Positions 46,612 through 58,281 of a stretch of DNA of 64,000 bases are shown piece after piece. The notes below the pieces were generated by a model. The model was not told the DNA's origin. It saw only the letters and a list, made by a program, of their open reading frames with translations, and did no database searches. Position 1 is the first letter of the stretch, and every line of letters starts with the position of its first letter. The position numbers and the translations under genes were made by a program. Origin of the DNA: Chenopodium formosanum (Eukaryota; Streptophyta; Magnoliopsida; Caryophyllales; Amaranthaceae); contig CM044877.1 of the NCBI GenBank assembly GCA_024500155.1, forward strand, positions 67,288,001-67,352,000. The letters are read 5' to 3'.

Positions 46612-46775
46612 ATAGGCTGCTGCCGAGGCTGCAGCAGTCTGGCAGCCACCTGTCGTGGCTGCTACAGCCTTGGCAGCCACCAGTCGGGGCTGTTGTGGCA
46701 TTAGCGCGGGCTGCCTTCGATGTTTCGGCAGAGGGGGCGGCTCCTTCGAGTGTCCCGGGGCGGCGAAACTTGCAT
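46612..46775. other. GC-rich patch inside AT-rich CACTA DNA
   Basis: About 165 bp of markedly GC-rich sequence (many GCAGCC, GGCTGC and GGCGGC words) is set between AT-rich repeats and a poly-A run. It is open on both strands as low-complexity Ala/Pro-rich peptide. It could be a captured gene or UTR fragment, but I do not recognise its source. Confidence 0.6.
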
Positions 46776-46884
46776 ATTTTTTTAAAAAAAAAAAAATTTG
46801 AGCCATTTGAAATCAACTTGGCGGACCTTGCATATTGTAAAAAAAAAAATATTTGCCGGTTTTTTTTTAAGAGTGTCTAACGGT

Positions 46885-49163
46885 TTAACACTGACAAAAA
46901 TTGAGAACTAAATAATTTACCTCCTTATTAATCAACTTCACCCATGCACGTGGCCAATCAACGAAGCTACCTACAACTTGCCAAAGCGTTGTTATCTCAA
47001 CCTCCTCTATCGATACGGGTAGTGGGATGTCTTCGAACCCCGCAACCACTGAATCGATCCCAACCGAGTAATGATGTGGCCCCGCCGTAGCACCCGTCGT
47101 CGGTTGGGCACTACCATACGCCACCAAACTCAACACCGTACTATTTTCATGCCCCGGGGCTAGAAGTGCACATCGGGTGTCTTCCTACACAAGTATATAT
47201 ATAAAAAGAAGATAGTTAAATAGGACTTTTACAACAGCATAGATAATATAACAAAATTCATTAAGGTAGAGGGTTACAAATCACCTGTAACTCTGGAAAT
47301 TCATGCGGTGTTGGATTTTCAAGCTCCCTCGAGTCCGCATGTGTAGGAGTAGGAACCTGCAACAGTACATCAATCATTGCACCTTAAATCTCAATTAACT
47401 CAGTATTTTAAAGCTTTTAATAACCCAATTGATTTTACCTCAGGTGGCACATCTTCACCACGTATCTCATCTCCTCCATGTCTATCACCTTCTCCTTGTC
47501 CTTTTAGTTCAGAACATGAGTCGACCGGGGTACTCGTGAGGAACGGCAAAGTCGGTAAGTTCATCAGCTTCGCCCAAGCATTCAATTCACCAACTAACTC
47601 GTTGCGTACTTGTTCCTTAATTGATGCCACCTTGGCATCTAACTCCCCCGGTGAGTTAACACTGGCTCGAGATCTACCCGATTTTGTGTATTCGGGACCC
47701 ATCACCTTATTCCATCCAAGCAATGACCCTCCCGAACCTACTACTCGTCCTGGATGGTATGACCTTCCTAAAGCCATGTTGAAAGGGTCATTCTCCAAAC
47801 TTGGTTCAAATTTTCCCTTCTCCATCTCTTGAGTGTGCTCAAGCTATAGCATAAGGAAAAATGAGTTCAGTAAAACAGTTAATTGTTTGTACAGTGATTT
47901 AGATGCAAAAGTGACTTATTTTCAACAATTCATAGGTAACTTACAAGCTTATCCGCCAGTTTTTTGGCTTCTGGACCCTTGATGACCCATTTTCCGGTTT
48001 TCTTATCAAACGAATGGAGAGAACAAAAGAAATCACTGGCACGACTCACCAATGTAGTGATCGTGGAACTAGAGGGTTCCTTCGATGCCACTAGAAGCGC
48101 TTTAGGGTATAAACCAGAACCGACCCACTCAGGTCTCTTTTCACCAAAAGTCTTAGGACCCATACGATGGACGTATTCCTTCTTTTCTGCATTCGCTTGA
48201 TTTTGCTCTCGAAGTTCCTACAAAACAAAAAATGTTAGTCTCATTACTACAAAAAGTGTCAAGGTATTATTCAATTGAGATCAGATTGACACAAACTTAC
48301 AATGGTTTTCTTTTGACTCTTCATTCTAACGAACTCTTCCCAATCATCTTTTGACACGGTCGGCCATATTTGCCACGGGAGACGGTCATCCTCTTTGGCA
48401 TTCTTCTTCTTTGTTTGCACCTTCTTCTTCTTGTAGATCCACCTATTAGTCAACTTGGTCTTAAAGCCTCTGAATCTTTCCGCTAATAAAGATTCAAACA
48501 CCCTTATCTTCTCGGGATCATTAGGAATAGAAAACAGCCTCTGCAAGCACAAATTAAAACCGATTATTAGTTTCTATTTAGTAACAACCATAAGGTTAAG
48601 GTATCTTAAATTGTCTAAATGTGCCAAAAACACACTTACCCTTGTATCATCCCAAAATGCTTGAATCAAACCCGGAGGTACTTGCCGCATTACAAGTGTA
48701 ATGGGGATTTTCCGCGAACATATGCAACCTTGATTAGTAATTGTCGTCGCAATTTGGGCTCGGGTTGGCCTTTGTTGTCGTACTCCAAGACCATGGGACC
48801 GTCCGGTTTCTTAAAGCTTCTCGTCGGACCCCTTCTTTTTCTTTGAGCCGGTGCCTTTTCCCCCCCTCCACCACCTGTGTTGTTTTCATCTTGTCCTTGG
48901 CCTTGACTTTCAGGAGTCGGGTTCTCACCAACAATCTCACGTGCTATATTTACAATGGCCGGTGCATGTTCAGCTGAAATTTCAAAATTGTCAAGCCTAC
49001 GCTCGAACTCATCTTGAGCCTGATCCTCTGGCTCACCCAAGTCATCCTCCTTATTCACATCATAAGGCACATCACTATCATCCTCGTCCTCATCCTCGTA
49101 CTCGTCCTCATACTCATCATCGTCAATGTCCTCTACCAAATGAGGATCATGATCGTCCGCCAT
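46885..49163 (-). pseudogene. CACTA Transposase_24-type protein (TNPA-like role)
   Basis: This multi-exon gene reads leftward from ATG 49163 (MADDHDPHLVEDI), just after a TTTGACAG acceptor. An extremely acidic segment (about 30 Asp/Glu) is followed by a Gly/Lys-rich linker and RRGPTRSFKKPDGPMVLEY, then a frameshift near 48710. Next come KIRVFESLLAERFRGFKTK and WQIWPTVSKDDWEEFVRMKS (48552-48271), MGPKTFGEKRPEWVGSGLYP (48163-47930), and GSGGSLLGWNKVMGPEYTKS with a Glu/Arg-rich helix (47825-47400). The last part reads EDIPLPVSIEEVEITTLWQVVGSFVDWPRAWV (47136-46920). This order is the plant Transposase_24 (Ptta/En/Spm) pattern. In En/Spm the second protein binds subterminal repeats, here presumably GGCACCGGTT. 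Confidence 0.85.
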
Positions 49164-49244
49164 GAGATATAAGCACCTGTCAAAGCAATCATAAAACAAT
49201 ATTAGTGTATAGTAAAGTATAAGCATGATAGTTATTATGGTTAT

Positions 49245-49670
49245 GTAGAAGCTATTTAAGCCATTTTCACCTACTTATTATGGTCCTATAACCTTGTAGA
49301 TGCATGATAATGAGTACAAAATGACATTTTCAATCTACATATGGAAAATAGGTTGTTAGAATGAATAAATGTTAGTTCATACACAAAACAAAGGAGTTGG
49401 GTTAAGTAGAAGCTATTTAAGCCAGTTTCACCTACTTATGGTCCTATAACCTTGTATATGCATGATAATGAGTACACTTAGGCAATTTCAATCTAAAAAC
49501 ATGTTAAATATATTGAATGTAGGTTGTTAGAATGAATAAATGTTAGTTCATACGCAAAACAAAAGAATTGGGTTAAGTAAAAGCTATTTAAGCCAATTTC
49601 ACCTACTTATGGTCCTATAACCTTGTATATGCATGATAATGAGTACACTTAGGCAATTTCAAATTACAAA
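49245..49670. repeat. Tandem repeat 3 in the CACTA, ~165-bp units (2.6 copies)
   Basis: Units start at 49245, 49405 and 49576. They share GAAGCTATTTAAGCCA, TTTCACCTACTTAT, GGTCCTATAACCTTGTA, GCATGATAATGAGTACA and TGTTAGAATGAATAAATG. The block lies between the end of TNP2 and the start of the Transposase_24 gene. Confidence 0.9.
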
Positions 49671-49790
49671 TATATCATTTTTGCCTAATTATGCTCCTAT
49701 ATACATGATAACTAAACTATATTTGCAATGAAACCATTACTAACTTTTAATCAAACTACATTATTCTGAAATTCCTTCATTGTGGTCTGA

Positions 49791-52700
49791 TCACATATAA
49801 CCTGCTTGGTTGTCTATGTCATTTAGTACAACAGGTCTAGGAATAGTGAAAGGTGCTGAATCATCAAACGCATCATATTCTTCCTCATCCTCAACATCTC
49901 CAATGCCTAGGATTCTTCTTTTTCCAGCTAGCACTATAGACCATTTTGAATCCATTGGGTCAGTTACGTAGAACACTTGCTTAACTTGAGATGCAAGGAT
50001 AAATGGTTCCGCACTATCATTAAAGTGGCCAAGATCTACAAGAGTAAAGTCCTCATGTTTGACGTTACGCCTGATATTATCAACCCACTTACACTTGAAA
50101 AGAGCAACCGTGAAGTCACACTAATCAAGCTCCCATATTTCTTGAATTCGACCATAGTATGACAACTCTGCATCGTTGGGTGATTTATCCTTAGAACTTG
50201 CAAACTCCCTTGACGATGCCACAAGAGTTACACCACTGTTTTGGGTGGAGGAAGATTTCAAATCACGAGCCTCGGTCCAAAAAGTGTACCCATTGATGTC
50301 ATATCCCTCAAATGAACGGACATCATCCCTAGGACGGTACGCAAGCCACCGTACTGTATCGGTCACATTAGTATCATTCAATCCACTCATTACTCGATCA
50401 CGAAACCAATCAAAAAATTTCTTATTATGCAACTGAATAAGTGCCCTTTCATCTTTGGATGGAAACTCGACACGCAAACTAGCCATGTGCTCATCTAAAT
50501 ATGGGTGCACATCTGAAACATGGTGCAACCCATAAAGGTGTGCTTGTAAGAACTGATCTCGGTCTAGTGACAATTGTTTCGACCCAATTGTGCCATGACC
50601 ATCAAGTCTACCTTCGTGTCGAGAAGTAGGAAGACTAATAGGTTGAGCAAGGGCTATGTAGTCCGCTACAAAGTTACCTATCTCCTCACCCACTGTCCCT
50701 TGCATTATACTTCCTTCAGGGTGAGCTTGGTTCCGTACTTTATCTTGTAATGTACCCATGTGTCTTTCAAAAGGGTAGCACCACCTCATGAACACTGGAC
50801 CGCACAACTTAATCTCACGCACCAAATGAAGAACCAGATGAACCATTATGTCAAAAAACGAGGGTGGGAAATACATCTCAAATTTGCACAAAGTCACAAC
50901 CACATATGCTTGCAAAGCATCTAGTGTACAAGGATCAATAACTCTGCTACAAATTGTATTGAAAAATGAACAAAGGCTTGTAATCGCTTCCCTCACGTGT
51001 TTCGATAGAATACCACGGATTGCAATCGGTAGGAATACTTGCATCATAATGTGACAATCATGGGATTTCATACTTGTCAGCTTCAATTCTCCATTTAAGG
51101 TTACAAATCTTTTCATGTTAGATGAGTACCCTGATGGAACCTTAATGTCGTACAGACATGCACAAAACATATGTTTCTCTACCCTTGACAATGTATAGCA
51201 AGCCGGGGGTAAATAATTCTTTTCATCCTTCCCTTTACCCTTAACTTTCTTCTTTGACGCATCTTTGGCCTTTCCCTTTCCCTTGCTCTTCTCCTTCCCT
51301 TTTTTCGAAACATTTTCATCTTCTATTCTCGGCTCCTTCTCCTTTCTAACCTTTTCTTGAGGCCACAATTCTGGACGAATCCCCATCTCTTTCAAATCTA
51401 ACCGTGCACCCTTTCCGTCCTTTATTTTGCCTGGGATATTCATAAGCGTCCCCAAGAGAGCATCACACACATTCTTCTCTATATGTATCACATCAAGACA
51501 ATGCCTAACGTCATGTTATCTCCAGTACGGAAGCTTCCACAAGATTGATTCTTTCTTAAATAGAGCAGTTGACACCACAGTTTTTTCTGATTTTCCAAAC
51601 ACCGTTCGTATCCCTTTCACCCGAGCACTAATCTCAGCACCAGTCAATGGTCTAGGCGCAGTATCCTCTTCCACGGTTCCATCGAAAGCCTTTTTCTGCC
51701 TACGGTACGGGTGATCACGCCTAAGGAACCTTCGAGTCCGTAGGTATACATCTCTGTGAGAATGAGTCAGGTATACGCTTGATGTGTCATCAATACATAT
51801 GGGGCATGCTTTTTTCCCTTTGACCTTGTACCCACACAAGTTGCCATATGCAGGGAAGTCATTCATGGTCCACATAAGGGCTGCACACAATGTGAACATC
51901 TCGTTCAGATGAGCATCAAAAACGGAAACCCCTTCGTCCCACATCTTTCTCAAGTCGTCAATAAGCTGCGCAAGGTAAACATATATGTCGTTTCCAGGTT
52001 TCTTAGGACCAGTTATTAGCAATGAAAGCATTACATACTTACGTTTTATGCACAGCCAAGGAGGCAAATTATAAATCACTAAAAGTACCGGCCATGTGCT
52101 GTGTTGGGTACTAAGAGTGCCAAATGGATTAATCCCGTCCGTGCATAACCCAAGCCTTAAATATAATTTCTGACTTCATTACCAAATTCCTCAAACTTCA
52201 AATCAATGTTCTTCCACTGTGGGGAGTCAGCTGGATGCTTCAGCATTCTGTTTTTCTTTCTTCCCTCTGCATGCCACCTCAAGTTTTTAGCGTCTTTTGG
52301 TATTGAGAACAGACGCTTAAACCTTGGAATAATGGGAAAATACCACAACACCTTAGCAGGAGGTCCCTCCGTGCCAGGATTGCAACTCATGCGCTTGTAC
52401 CGCGACCGCTTGCATCGTGGATACTCTTGCAGTTTTTCATACTCATTTCGATACAAAATACAGTCATTAGGACATGCATGTATCTTCTTATACTCCAAAC
52501 CAAAGGGACACATGAGCTTCTTTGCGTAATAATAAGACTTAGGAATTTCATTCCCATCAGGCAACATATCACTTAATGCGGTCAACAAAGAAGTAAAACT
52601 GATGTCCGTCCACCCATGCTTCGACTTAATGTTGAAAAGTGTTAGCACGGCCAATAGTTTGGAGTATTTTTTGCACCCGGGATACAAAGGCTTTTTGGAA

Positions 52701-53152
52701 GCCTACGATAATAATTCAAACACTTCACCTTCAACACCATGTAACATCTCATCCACTTGTTCATCCTCGACCTCATCCGCCTGATCTTCATCGGCTCCAT
52801 CCTCACCATTATCAATAATATACTCATCATTCTCGTATTCCTCGTCTACATGAATCTCATTACTTCTAACACGCACATCATTCCAATCAAGATCCCCACT
52901 GTACTCTCCACTTTCTCCGTGCCAAATCCACACATGGTATAATTGCCTAAACCCACGACATAATATTTGATCTCTAATGATTTCAACACTATCGACCACA
53001 TTCACATTATTACAATCAACACAAGGACAATAAAGGCCTTTGCCTCCCAGTTTGCGTTGATAAGCTAAAGCCCTCTCGCAAAACTCTTGAACCACATTCC
53101 AAAATTCCAATGTATCGCGTCTACCATACATCCAGCCACGATCCTTCTCCAT
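49791..53152 (-). pseudogene. tnp2: CACTA TNP2-type transposase
   Basis: This enzyme would cut the CACTA ends. The start is MEKDRGWMYGRRDTLEFW at 53152, opening the transposase-associated domain (GLYCPCVDCNNV, YHVWIWHGE). An acidic linker and a TAG (about 52700, in ELLS*ASKKPLYPGC) follow. The TNP2 core (Transposase_21) reads DMLPDGNEIPKSYYYAKKLM, HACPNDCILYRNEYE and RFKRLFSIPKDAKNLRWH. A 1-base deletion near 52157 separates it from LGLCTDGINPFG, NLPPWLCIKRKYVML, WTMNDFPAYGNLCGY and KACPICIDDTSS. An in-frame TAA (about 51513) precedes VIHIEKNVCDALLGTL. A lysine-rich insert is followed by the DUF4218 segment (FPPSFFDIMVHLVLHL, MRWCYPFERHMGTLQ) and DUF4216 segment (GYTFWTEARDL, then TAG at about 50118, then LFKCKWVDN and KQVFYVTDPMDSKWSIVL). 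Three stops and a shift make it non-functional as a single protein. Confidence 0.95.
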
Positions 53153-54520
53153 TTAGTAAATTGTCTCTAAACATATATAGCACCATATAATTATAATGTG
53201 TAAGTGCTACATATTTTATGTAAATCAAATTCAAGTACAAAACGTGAATATACCATTCATATAGTGAAAAAATGCATGTTTCCAAAGGGTCCTTATCACT
53301 CCAACCTAACCCATCCTTGAATGTCTACTCTCACTAGTGAATGTATGTCAACTTTCCAATTTTAAGGAAAATCCGGCAGCATTTCCCCCTAGTTCTCCAA
53401 GTACACGATGTAGATAACTAATTACCCACATATGTACCCAGAGAACATAGTGAGGAAATGGTAAGCCAAGTTGTTCCTTAAAATCGAAAAGAAAACATAC
53501 ATTCACCACCTAAGTGAGAGTACACATTCAAGAACAGTCCCAACCGGAGACTATTCAAGACTTTCTCCTAATGAGAAAGCCTTGAACGGGTATCTAGGCA
53601 TATGATGATGCAATTCAAGTATTCTATATATTGTTGTATTTATTTGCAATTAAATAATACACAAGTTGCAATTTCAAGAATAAACTTTTATTAAATGGAT
53701 AAATAGAAAGAAATATAGCTAAGTAAAGTTTATAAGTCATACCAATATAGCAACTACCCACTTGAGCTCAATATGTAGTCCTCAAGCTAATTAAACTCGT
53801 GCTTCAATTCACAAATCTGTTAAAAAAAAACAATATACAAAAATTAGGTTAAATATAAGGTATGTACTATTTCTTTCTCATAACATGTCAATTCACTAAT
53901 TTATTTATAAGCTAAAACACATCATTCATTGAACTAACAATTGCTAAACTAACAAGGTTACTAATCTCTAATTTTTTCAAAATTACCCATCAAAATAACT
54001 TAAAAGTAACCATTTACCCATTCCAAAATTCATCTACTTTAGTAACAAGCAAGGTTACTTAGCTAATCTCAAATTAATTCAAATATACCCATCAAAACAA
54101 TTTAATATTAACCGTTTAAACATTCCAAAATTCAACTTATTTAATAATAAAGTTAACTAATCTCTAAGTTATTCAAAATAATCCATCAAAACAACTTCAA
54201 ATTAACCATTAAAAGTAAAATACCATATTTCACCTATTTAATTAAGTATCAAGATTAATATATTTTCTATAATTATTTCAAAATTATCCACCAAAACACA
54301 TTAAATTAACCATTAAAACATAATAAAATCCAACTAATTGAGTAACAAGGTTACTAATCTCTAATATTTTCACAATTTCCCAATTATATTCAAACCTAAA
54401 ATAGAGAAAAATTATATTCAAACCTTAATTTACTAACAATGGTTCAAAATGCAAAACAAATTAATATATATAATTATATAATTGGAAAATAATGTAAAAA
54501 AAAAATTAAAAATAAACCTT
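53153..54520. other. CACTA 5' non-coding region upstream of TNP2
   Basis: AT-rich DNA without a gene. At 53930-54370 a degenerate ~70-100 bp phrase (ACTAACAAGGTTACTAATCTCTAA, ATTCAAAATTACCCATCAAA and variants) recurs at least five times, so this is another internally repeated CACTA segment. A promoter for TNP2 is expected here or just to the right, but no clear TATA box stands out. Confidence 0.55.
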
Positions 54521-54790
54521 GAGACAAAATAGGCAGCAGCTAGAGAGGCAGTCACGGCAAATGGAGGAGGACCCTCAAGCCGGTGGCGCGGCTCGGTGGT
54601 GGAGGAGCCTCAGGGTGGTGGCGCGGCTAAGTGGTGGAGGAGACAATTAGGGCAGCAGCTAGGAGGAGACTCAGGGCAGTCAAGGAAGATGCAAGGACCC
54701 TCAGGCCGGTGGCGCGGCTCGGTGGTGGAGGAGCCTCAGGGGGTGGCGCGGCTAGGTGGTGGAGCAACCTCAAGGCGGTGGTTTTCGAAA
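54520..54790. repeat. GC-rich tandem repeat near the CACTA right end
   Basis: A unit with GACCCTCA(A/G)GCCGGTGGCGC, GGCTCGGTGGTGGAGGAGCC and TCAGGG occurs at about 54570 and again at about 54697. Shorter partial copies of GGTGGCGCGGCT lie between and after. It contrasts with the AT-rich DNA on its left. Confidence 0.8.
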
Positions 54791-55044
54791 TAGAGAAAGA
54801 AAGGTGACAGTTGTGGTTTTCGAAAGAGAAAGAAAGGGAAAACAGAGAGAGGAAGGATTGAAGGTGGTTTTCGAAACCTCTGGTGGCCGCCGGTGAAAGT
54901 GACGGCTGTGGTGGAGGGAGAGAGAGGAAGGAGAAGGCCGTTGTTTGCCCAGCTCTAATGAAACAGTACTGAGAAAGCTAAGGAATGAATGAAAGAGAAA
55001 GAGAGGAAGGAGAAGAGTTAAGCGCGAATTTTTTTTTTTTGAAT

Positions 55045-55228
55045 TGGGACCGGATCAATTAGCACCGGTTCAAACCGGTGCCAATTTAATTTTAGGCACC
55101 GGTTCTGGCCAAACCGGTGCCTTTTCTCTTTTCCTAAAATCCCTCCCATTTTCAGACCGGTTTTGGCCACCGGTTTGGCCTGAACCGGTGCCAAATAGGA
55201 GGTGCCTATTACTATTTTTCTACTAGTA
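55045..55228. repeat. CACTA right terminus and subterminal repeats
   Basis: Eight or so copies of (G)GCACCGGTT / AACCGGTGCC lie in the last 180 bp, again in inverted pairs. They are followed by the TACTAGTA terminus (canonical would end CTAGTG). Confidence 0.9.
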
Positions 55229-56124
55229 AGATAAACCAGCGCTTTGCGGGAGGCAACCCCTATTTCTCGCTTTCTAGACTAGTTTTTCCTTCTTTTTTAA
55301 TTATATTTTTTATAGAGGTGAGGAGAGTGTAATTTTACCTTTTCAAAGTGTTTTTGTACATGTTTCGAATCAACAAGTAAGGAGATTTAAAGAGAACAAG
55401 TTAAAAGCATGATTGTTCCGAGCTGGGCAGGGGCCCGATCGGGCGCGAGAGTGAGGTTTAATTTGAGCTTCAATCCGCCCGATTGGGAAGGCACGCTCGA
55501 TCGAGCAGGCACTCTCGATCTGGCAGGCATGTTCGATCAGGCGCGCAAGTGAGCCAATTTTCGGGTGTGAAATTCGCCCGATCGGGCGCAAAAATTAGAG
55601 AAATCGAGTGACCCAAAAAGGTATCCCGGCCAAAGCTCTCCTGATAGGGAGAGGGATCGAGTGAAAATTTATGTCCTTTCGGCCTGATTCGGCGGAACTT
55701 GCTCGATCGGGCGCGTCTTTTTTTTTTACCTAGATTACGTAATCTTTTCTTCCTTTTTTCTTTTCACTTTCTTCCTTATTTCTCCTCTTTCATTCACTCT
55801 TTCTCTCTCTAAACTCCGTTAAAACAACTTCAACCTCACTTTTCTACTCAAGATCTTCCCAAATTCTCCCATAAAAACTCAATTTTTATTACATATTCTT
55901 CACCCTCTCACTTTCCTCTACATTCTCCATCTAATTTTCACTAGTTTTTCTTAAATTTTTAGGAAACCCTAAGAGAGAGAAAGCTTCAATTTGTCAAGAA
56001 ATCAACTTAAATGGCATTCAAGTGATCAAGGAATCAAAGGGGTGAGCAATCAAGGAAACAACCAACACCCACGGTTGACCCGGAGCTCCAAATTCCGGGA
56101 TGGAGCGAGGTGGTGGTAATAAGC
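55229..56124 (+). other. Athila post-pol spacer with CGATCG-rich block
   Basis: The Athila sequence resumes after the AGA duplication with CAGCGCTTTGCGGGAGGCAA, the phrase usually found right after the integrase frame in Athila elements. At 55425-55710 a cluster of CGATCGGGC, CTCGATCGAG and related palindromic words appears, the same vocabulary as in the U3 of this element's LTRs. A long T-rich, C-rich leader precedes the next ORF. It could be an internal promoter or leader for the downstream ORF, which is inference. Confidence 0.6.
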
Positions 56125-57562
56125 ATGGAGCAAAAGAATAGGATGCTCGATCTCATTGAGAGGCAGGTAATTCCTATTCGTTTTGTTTATCATCCAACCT
56201 TTTCTAGATTAGGAATTGACAAGCACGTGGAAAATTATTTAAAGGAATTAGAATGAGTGGTTTATTTAACTTGCATTACGATATTTATGATTATTTGATT
56301 GTGGAATTTATTTCTACATTTAATTTGATTAATTCTAGTGCGTTTGTGTTTCATGTTCAATTCCGTTTGCTTAACAATGATGTGAGATTGTCGTTGAAAG
56401 ATATTTATAAATTATTTGAGCTAAAATCCGATAGGCCAACGGAACCACCTAGGGACTATTGTGCCAAAATCTACTTAGCTTTGACAGGAAATGTGCTAGA
56501 AAACCTCTAACATGCCAAGGGAAATTGGATTCAACATCCCGTGCCAAATTTTGGCAACGGTTTGTTGGCCTCACCATCTTTGGGAGGCATGAGCCGGCAA
56601 ACATAAGGAGGGATGAGTTAAAGTTGTTACCCACCCACATTGCTAAGGCGACCGAGGCCGCTAGAGCTAGGACCCCTATTTACTTTGGTGGGTTATTCAC
56701 CCACATTGTGGTAAAATTAATGGGTTTTACACCCAATGACCGTAGGAAAGTAAATGACCTTACCCTTATGGACCTAGCATACTTAGGAAGCCTTAACTTG
56801 ATCCAACCTACCTATAGTGAGATATGGTGGATAATTCACAGAGAGTCGGGTAGGAGGGATCAAGCTTCACATTGCCTAACCCAGATTTGTCCAAGTTCAA
56901 AAAAGGTAAATCCACTTACACTTTTGAATTAGGTAGCCAAGGAGAGGCTAGAGAGGCTCACCACTAACCACCTCAACCACAACCCCAATTCCAACCTCCT
57001 CCACAACCCCAATTCCAACCTCCTCCACAACCCCAACCCTACATGTATGATATCCCTACTTCTTTTGATGACTACAACATTGATCCCAACGCACCATATG
57101 AATTCTCGGCTTTTAGGATCCAAATTCATAGGATCGAGAGGGGCCAAGGAAGGGTGGAGGGTTTAGTTCAAAACCTTGACTCTAGAGTAGGTTCTCTAGA
57201 TAGACGGGTTGGGCATATGGAGAGAAACCTAGGGAGGGGTTTATACCCCATGTATGATGATTATGCCCGGCGAGGGGCTATGCCCCCCCCCCCCCCCCGA
57301 GGCTCATGTTCTCAATTGGTTTCAATACCCCCAAGAAGGGTATTCGGCCCCCGGTGCTTTTGGTAGTTATGTGGACTATTCTTCGGTCCATGGTTATGGG
57401 GAAATGCCCCTTTTGGTGGGCTTAGGGGGAATATGGACCTTAACTATTTTGCAGGTGGTTCGGGTCATGGAGGTGTTGGTTCGAGTCATGGAGGCGTTGG
57501 CTCTAGCCATGGTGGTGGTTATGCTAGGATGGAGGAAGATGAGGATGATGATGAGGAGTAGC
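56125..57562 (+). pseudogene. ATHILA-type ORF downstream of pol (env-like position)
   Basis: Pieces in successive frames match the ATHILA ORF family (PF03078). They are MEQKNRMLDLIERQVIPIRF (56125), YDIYDYLIVEFISTFNLI and LNNDVRLSLKDIYKLFEL (56253-56430), then after a shift RAKFWQRFVGLTIFGRHEPA, IRRDELKLLPTHIAKATEA and PIYFGGLFTHIVVKLMGF (56530-56720). A Pro/Gln-rich tract (PQFQPPPQPQ) follows, then a helical C-terminus MYDIPTSFDDYNIDPNAPYE with repeated heptad-like RVGSLDRRVGHMERNL (57043-57240). A run of 16 C (57283-57298) shifts the frame again. The protein's role is not established. Some authors treat the ORF in this position as env-like, but I see no convincing signal peptide or transmembrane segment. 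Confidence 0.82.
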
Positions 57563-58281
57563 TAGTCCTAGTCACACTCCAAGTCAATGAGGGCATTGCT
57601 TGATTTGGCTTGAGGGGAGATGATCTTGTATACATGGTATTACTCTCTTTCTTTTCTTCTTTTTATTGCTTTCTATTTTAGTTTCTTTATTGCTTTTTAG
57701 AGTAGCTTTATTGCTTTTGAAAAAAAAACCAAAAATACAAAAAAATTGAAAAATAAAATAAAAAAATAAAAAAAAAATACGTTTCAATGAAGAAAATGAA
57801 TCATGCTTCCATGTGCCCCTTGAAAAAATTGTTTTGACTCTTGGTTATTGATGATGAACATTAAATTTTTGATTAGTTGGTCATGATTTGATGTTTGATT
57901 GCCTTGGAACCTTAACATACGTCAATTCGTCCAACTACTTGTGAATATAGTGTTTTACTAGTTGATTTGGAGAGGAATGTGTGTTAGTTCCTGGTATATC
58001 AATGAATCTGAGTATTGATTTGTGACTATGAGTAATTTTTATATGATTCACTATTATGCACAATATGGAGGAGGAAGACGTTCATTCTTTTAGGTAGCCT
58101 TCAGATGATTTAGATACATTTGTTCCCTTCTTGCTACCCATGTTGTTGCTTGTGTCCTTTCATTGTTATTTAGCCACATAACAAGCATATTTGAGCCCCA
58201 TTGGTTACTAGTCCCAAGCTTGTGCCCTTTCATTGGTTACTATTAGTTAGTGAGGTGAGGGAGTTGTGATGTGCACATAAT
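57563..58281 (+). other. Athila 3' non-coding region, first part
   Basis: AT-rich sequence with a long A/T-rich stretch (57715-57780). No gene is seen. CTTGTGCCCTTTCATTG-like phrases at 58150 and 58215 are short direct repeats. Confidence 0.5.

Larger units (their letters stand above)
27041..55228 (-). mobile_element. CACTA (En/Spm) DNA transposon with nested LTR tandem
   Basis: The left end begins CACTAGGTGAAAAAAGG. The reverse complement of the right end begins TACTAGTAGAAAAATAG, one base off the canonical CACTA terminus. Flanks are AGA on both sides (27038-27040 and 55229-55231), a perfect 3-bp duplication. Both ends carry many GGCACCGGTT subterminal repeats in direct and inverted order. 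Genes on the - strand encode TNP2, a Transposase_24 protein and a Ulp1-like peptidase. Without the nested 16.5 kb the element is about 11.6 kb. The mutated right terminus and broken transposase suggest it can no longer move itself. Confidence 0.95.

Noticed and set aside
50176..51714. Forward-strand open frames across the TNP2 region
   Set aside because: They are shadows of the - strand TNP2 coding sequence, whose domain motifs are clear.
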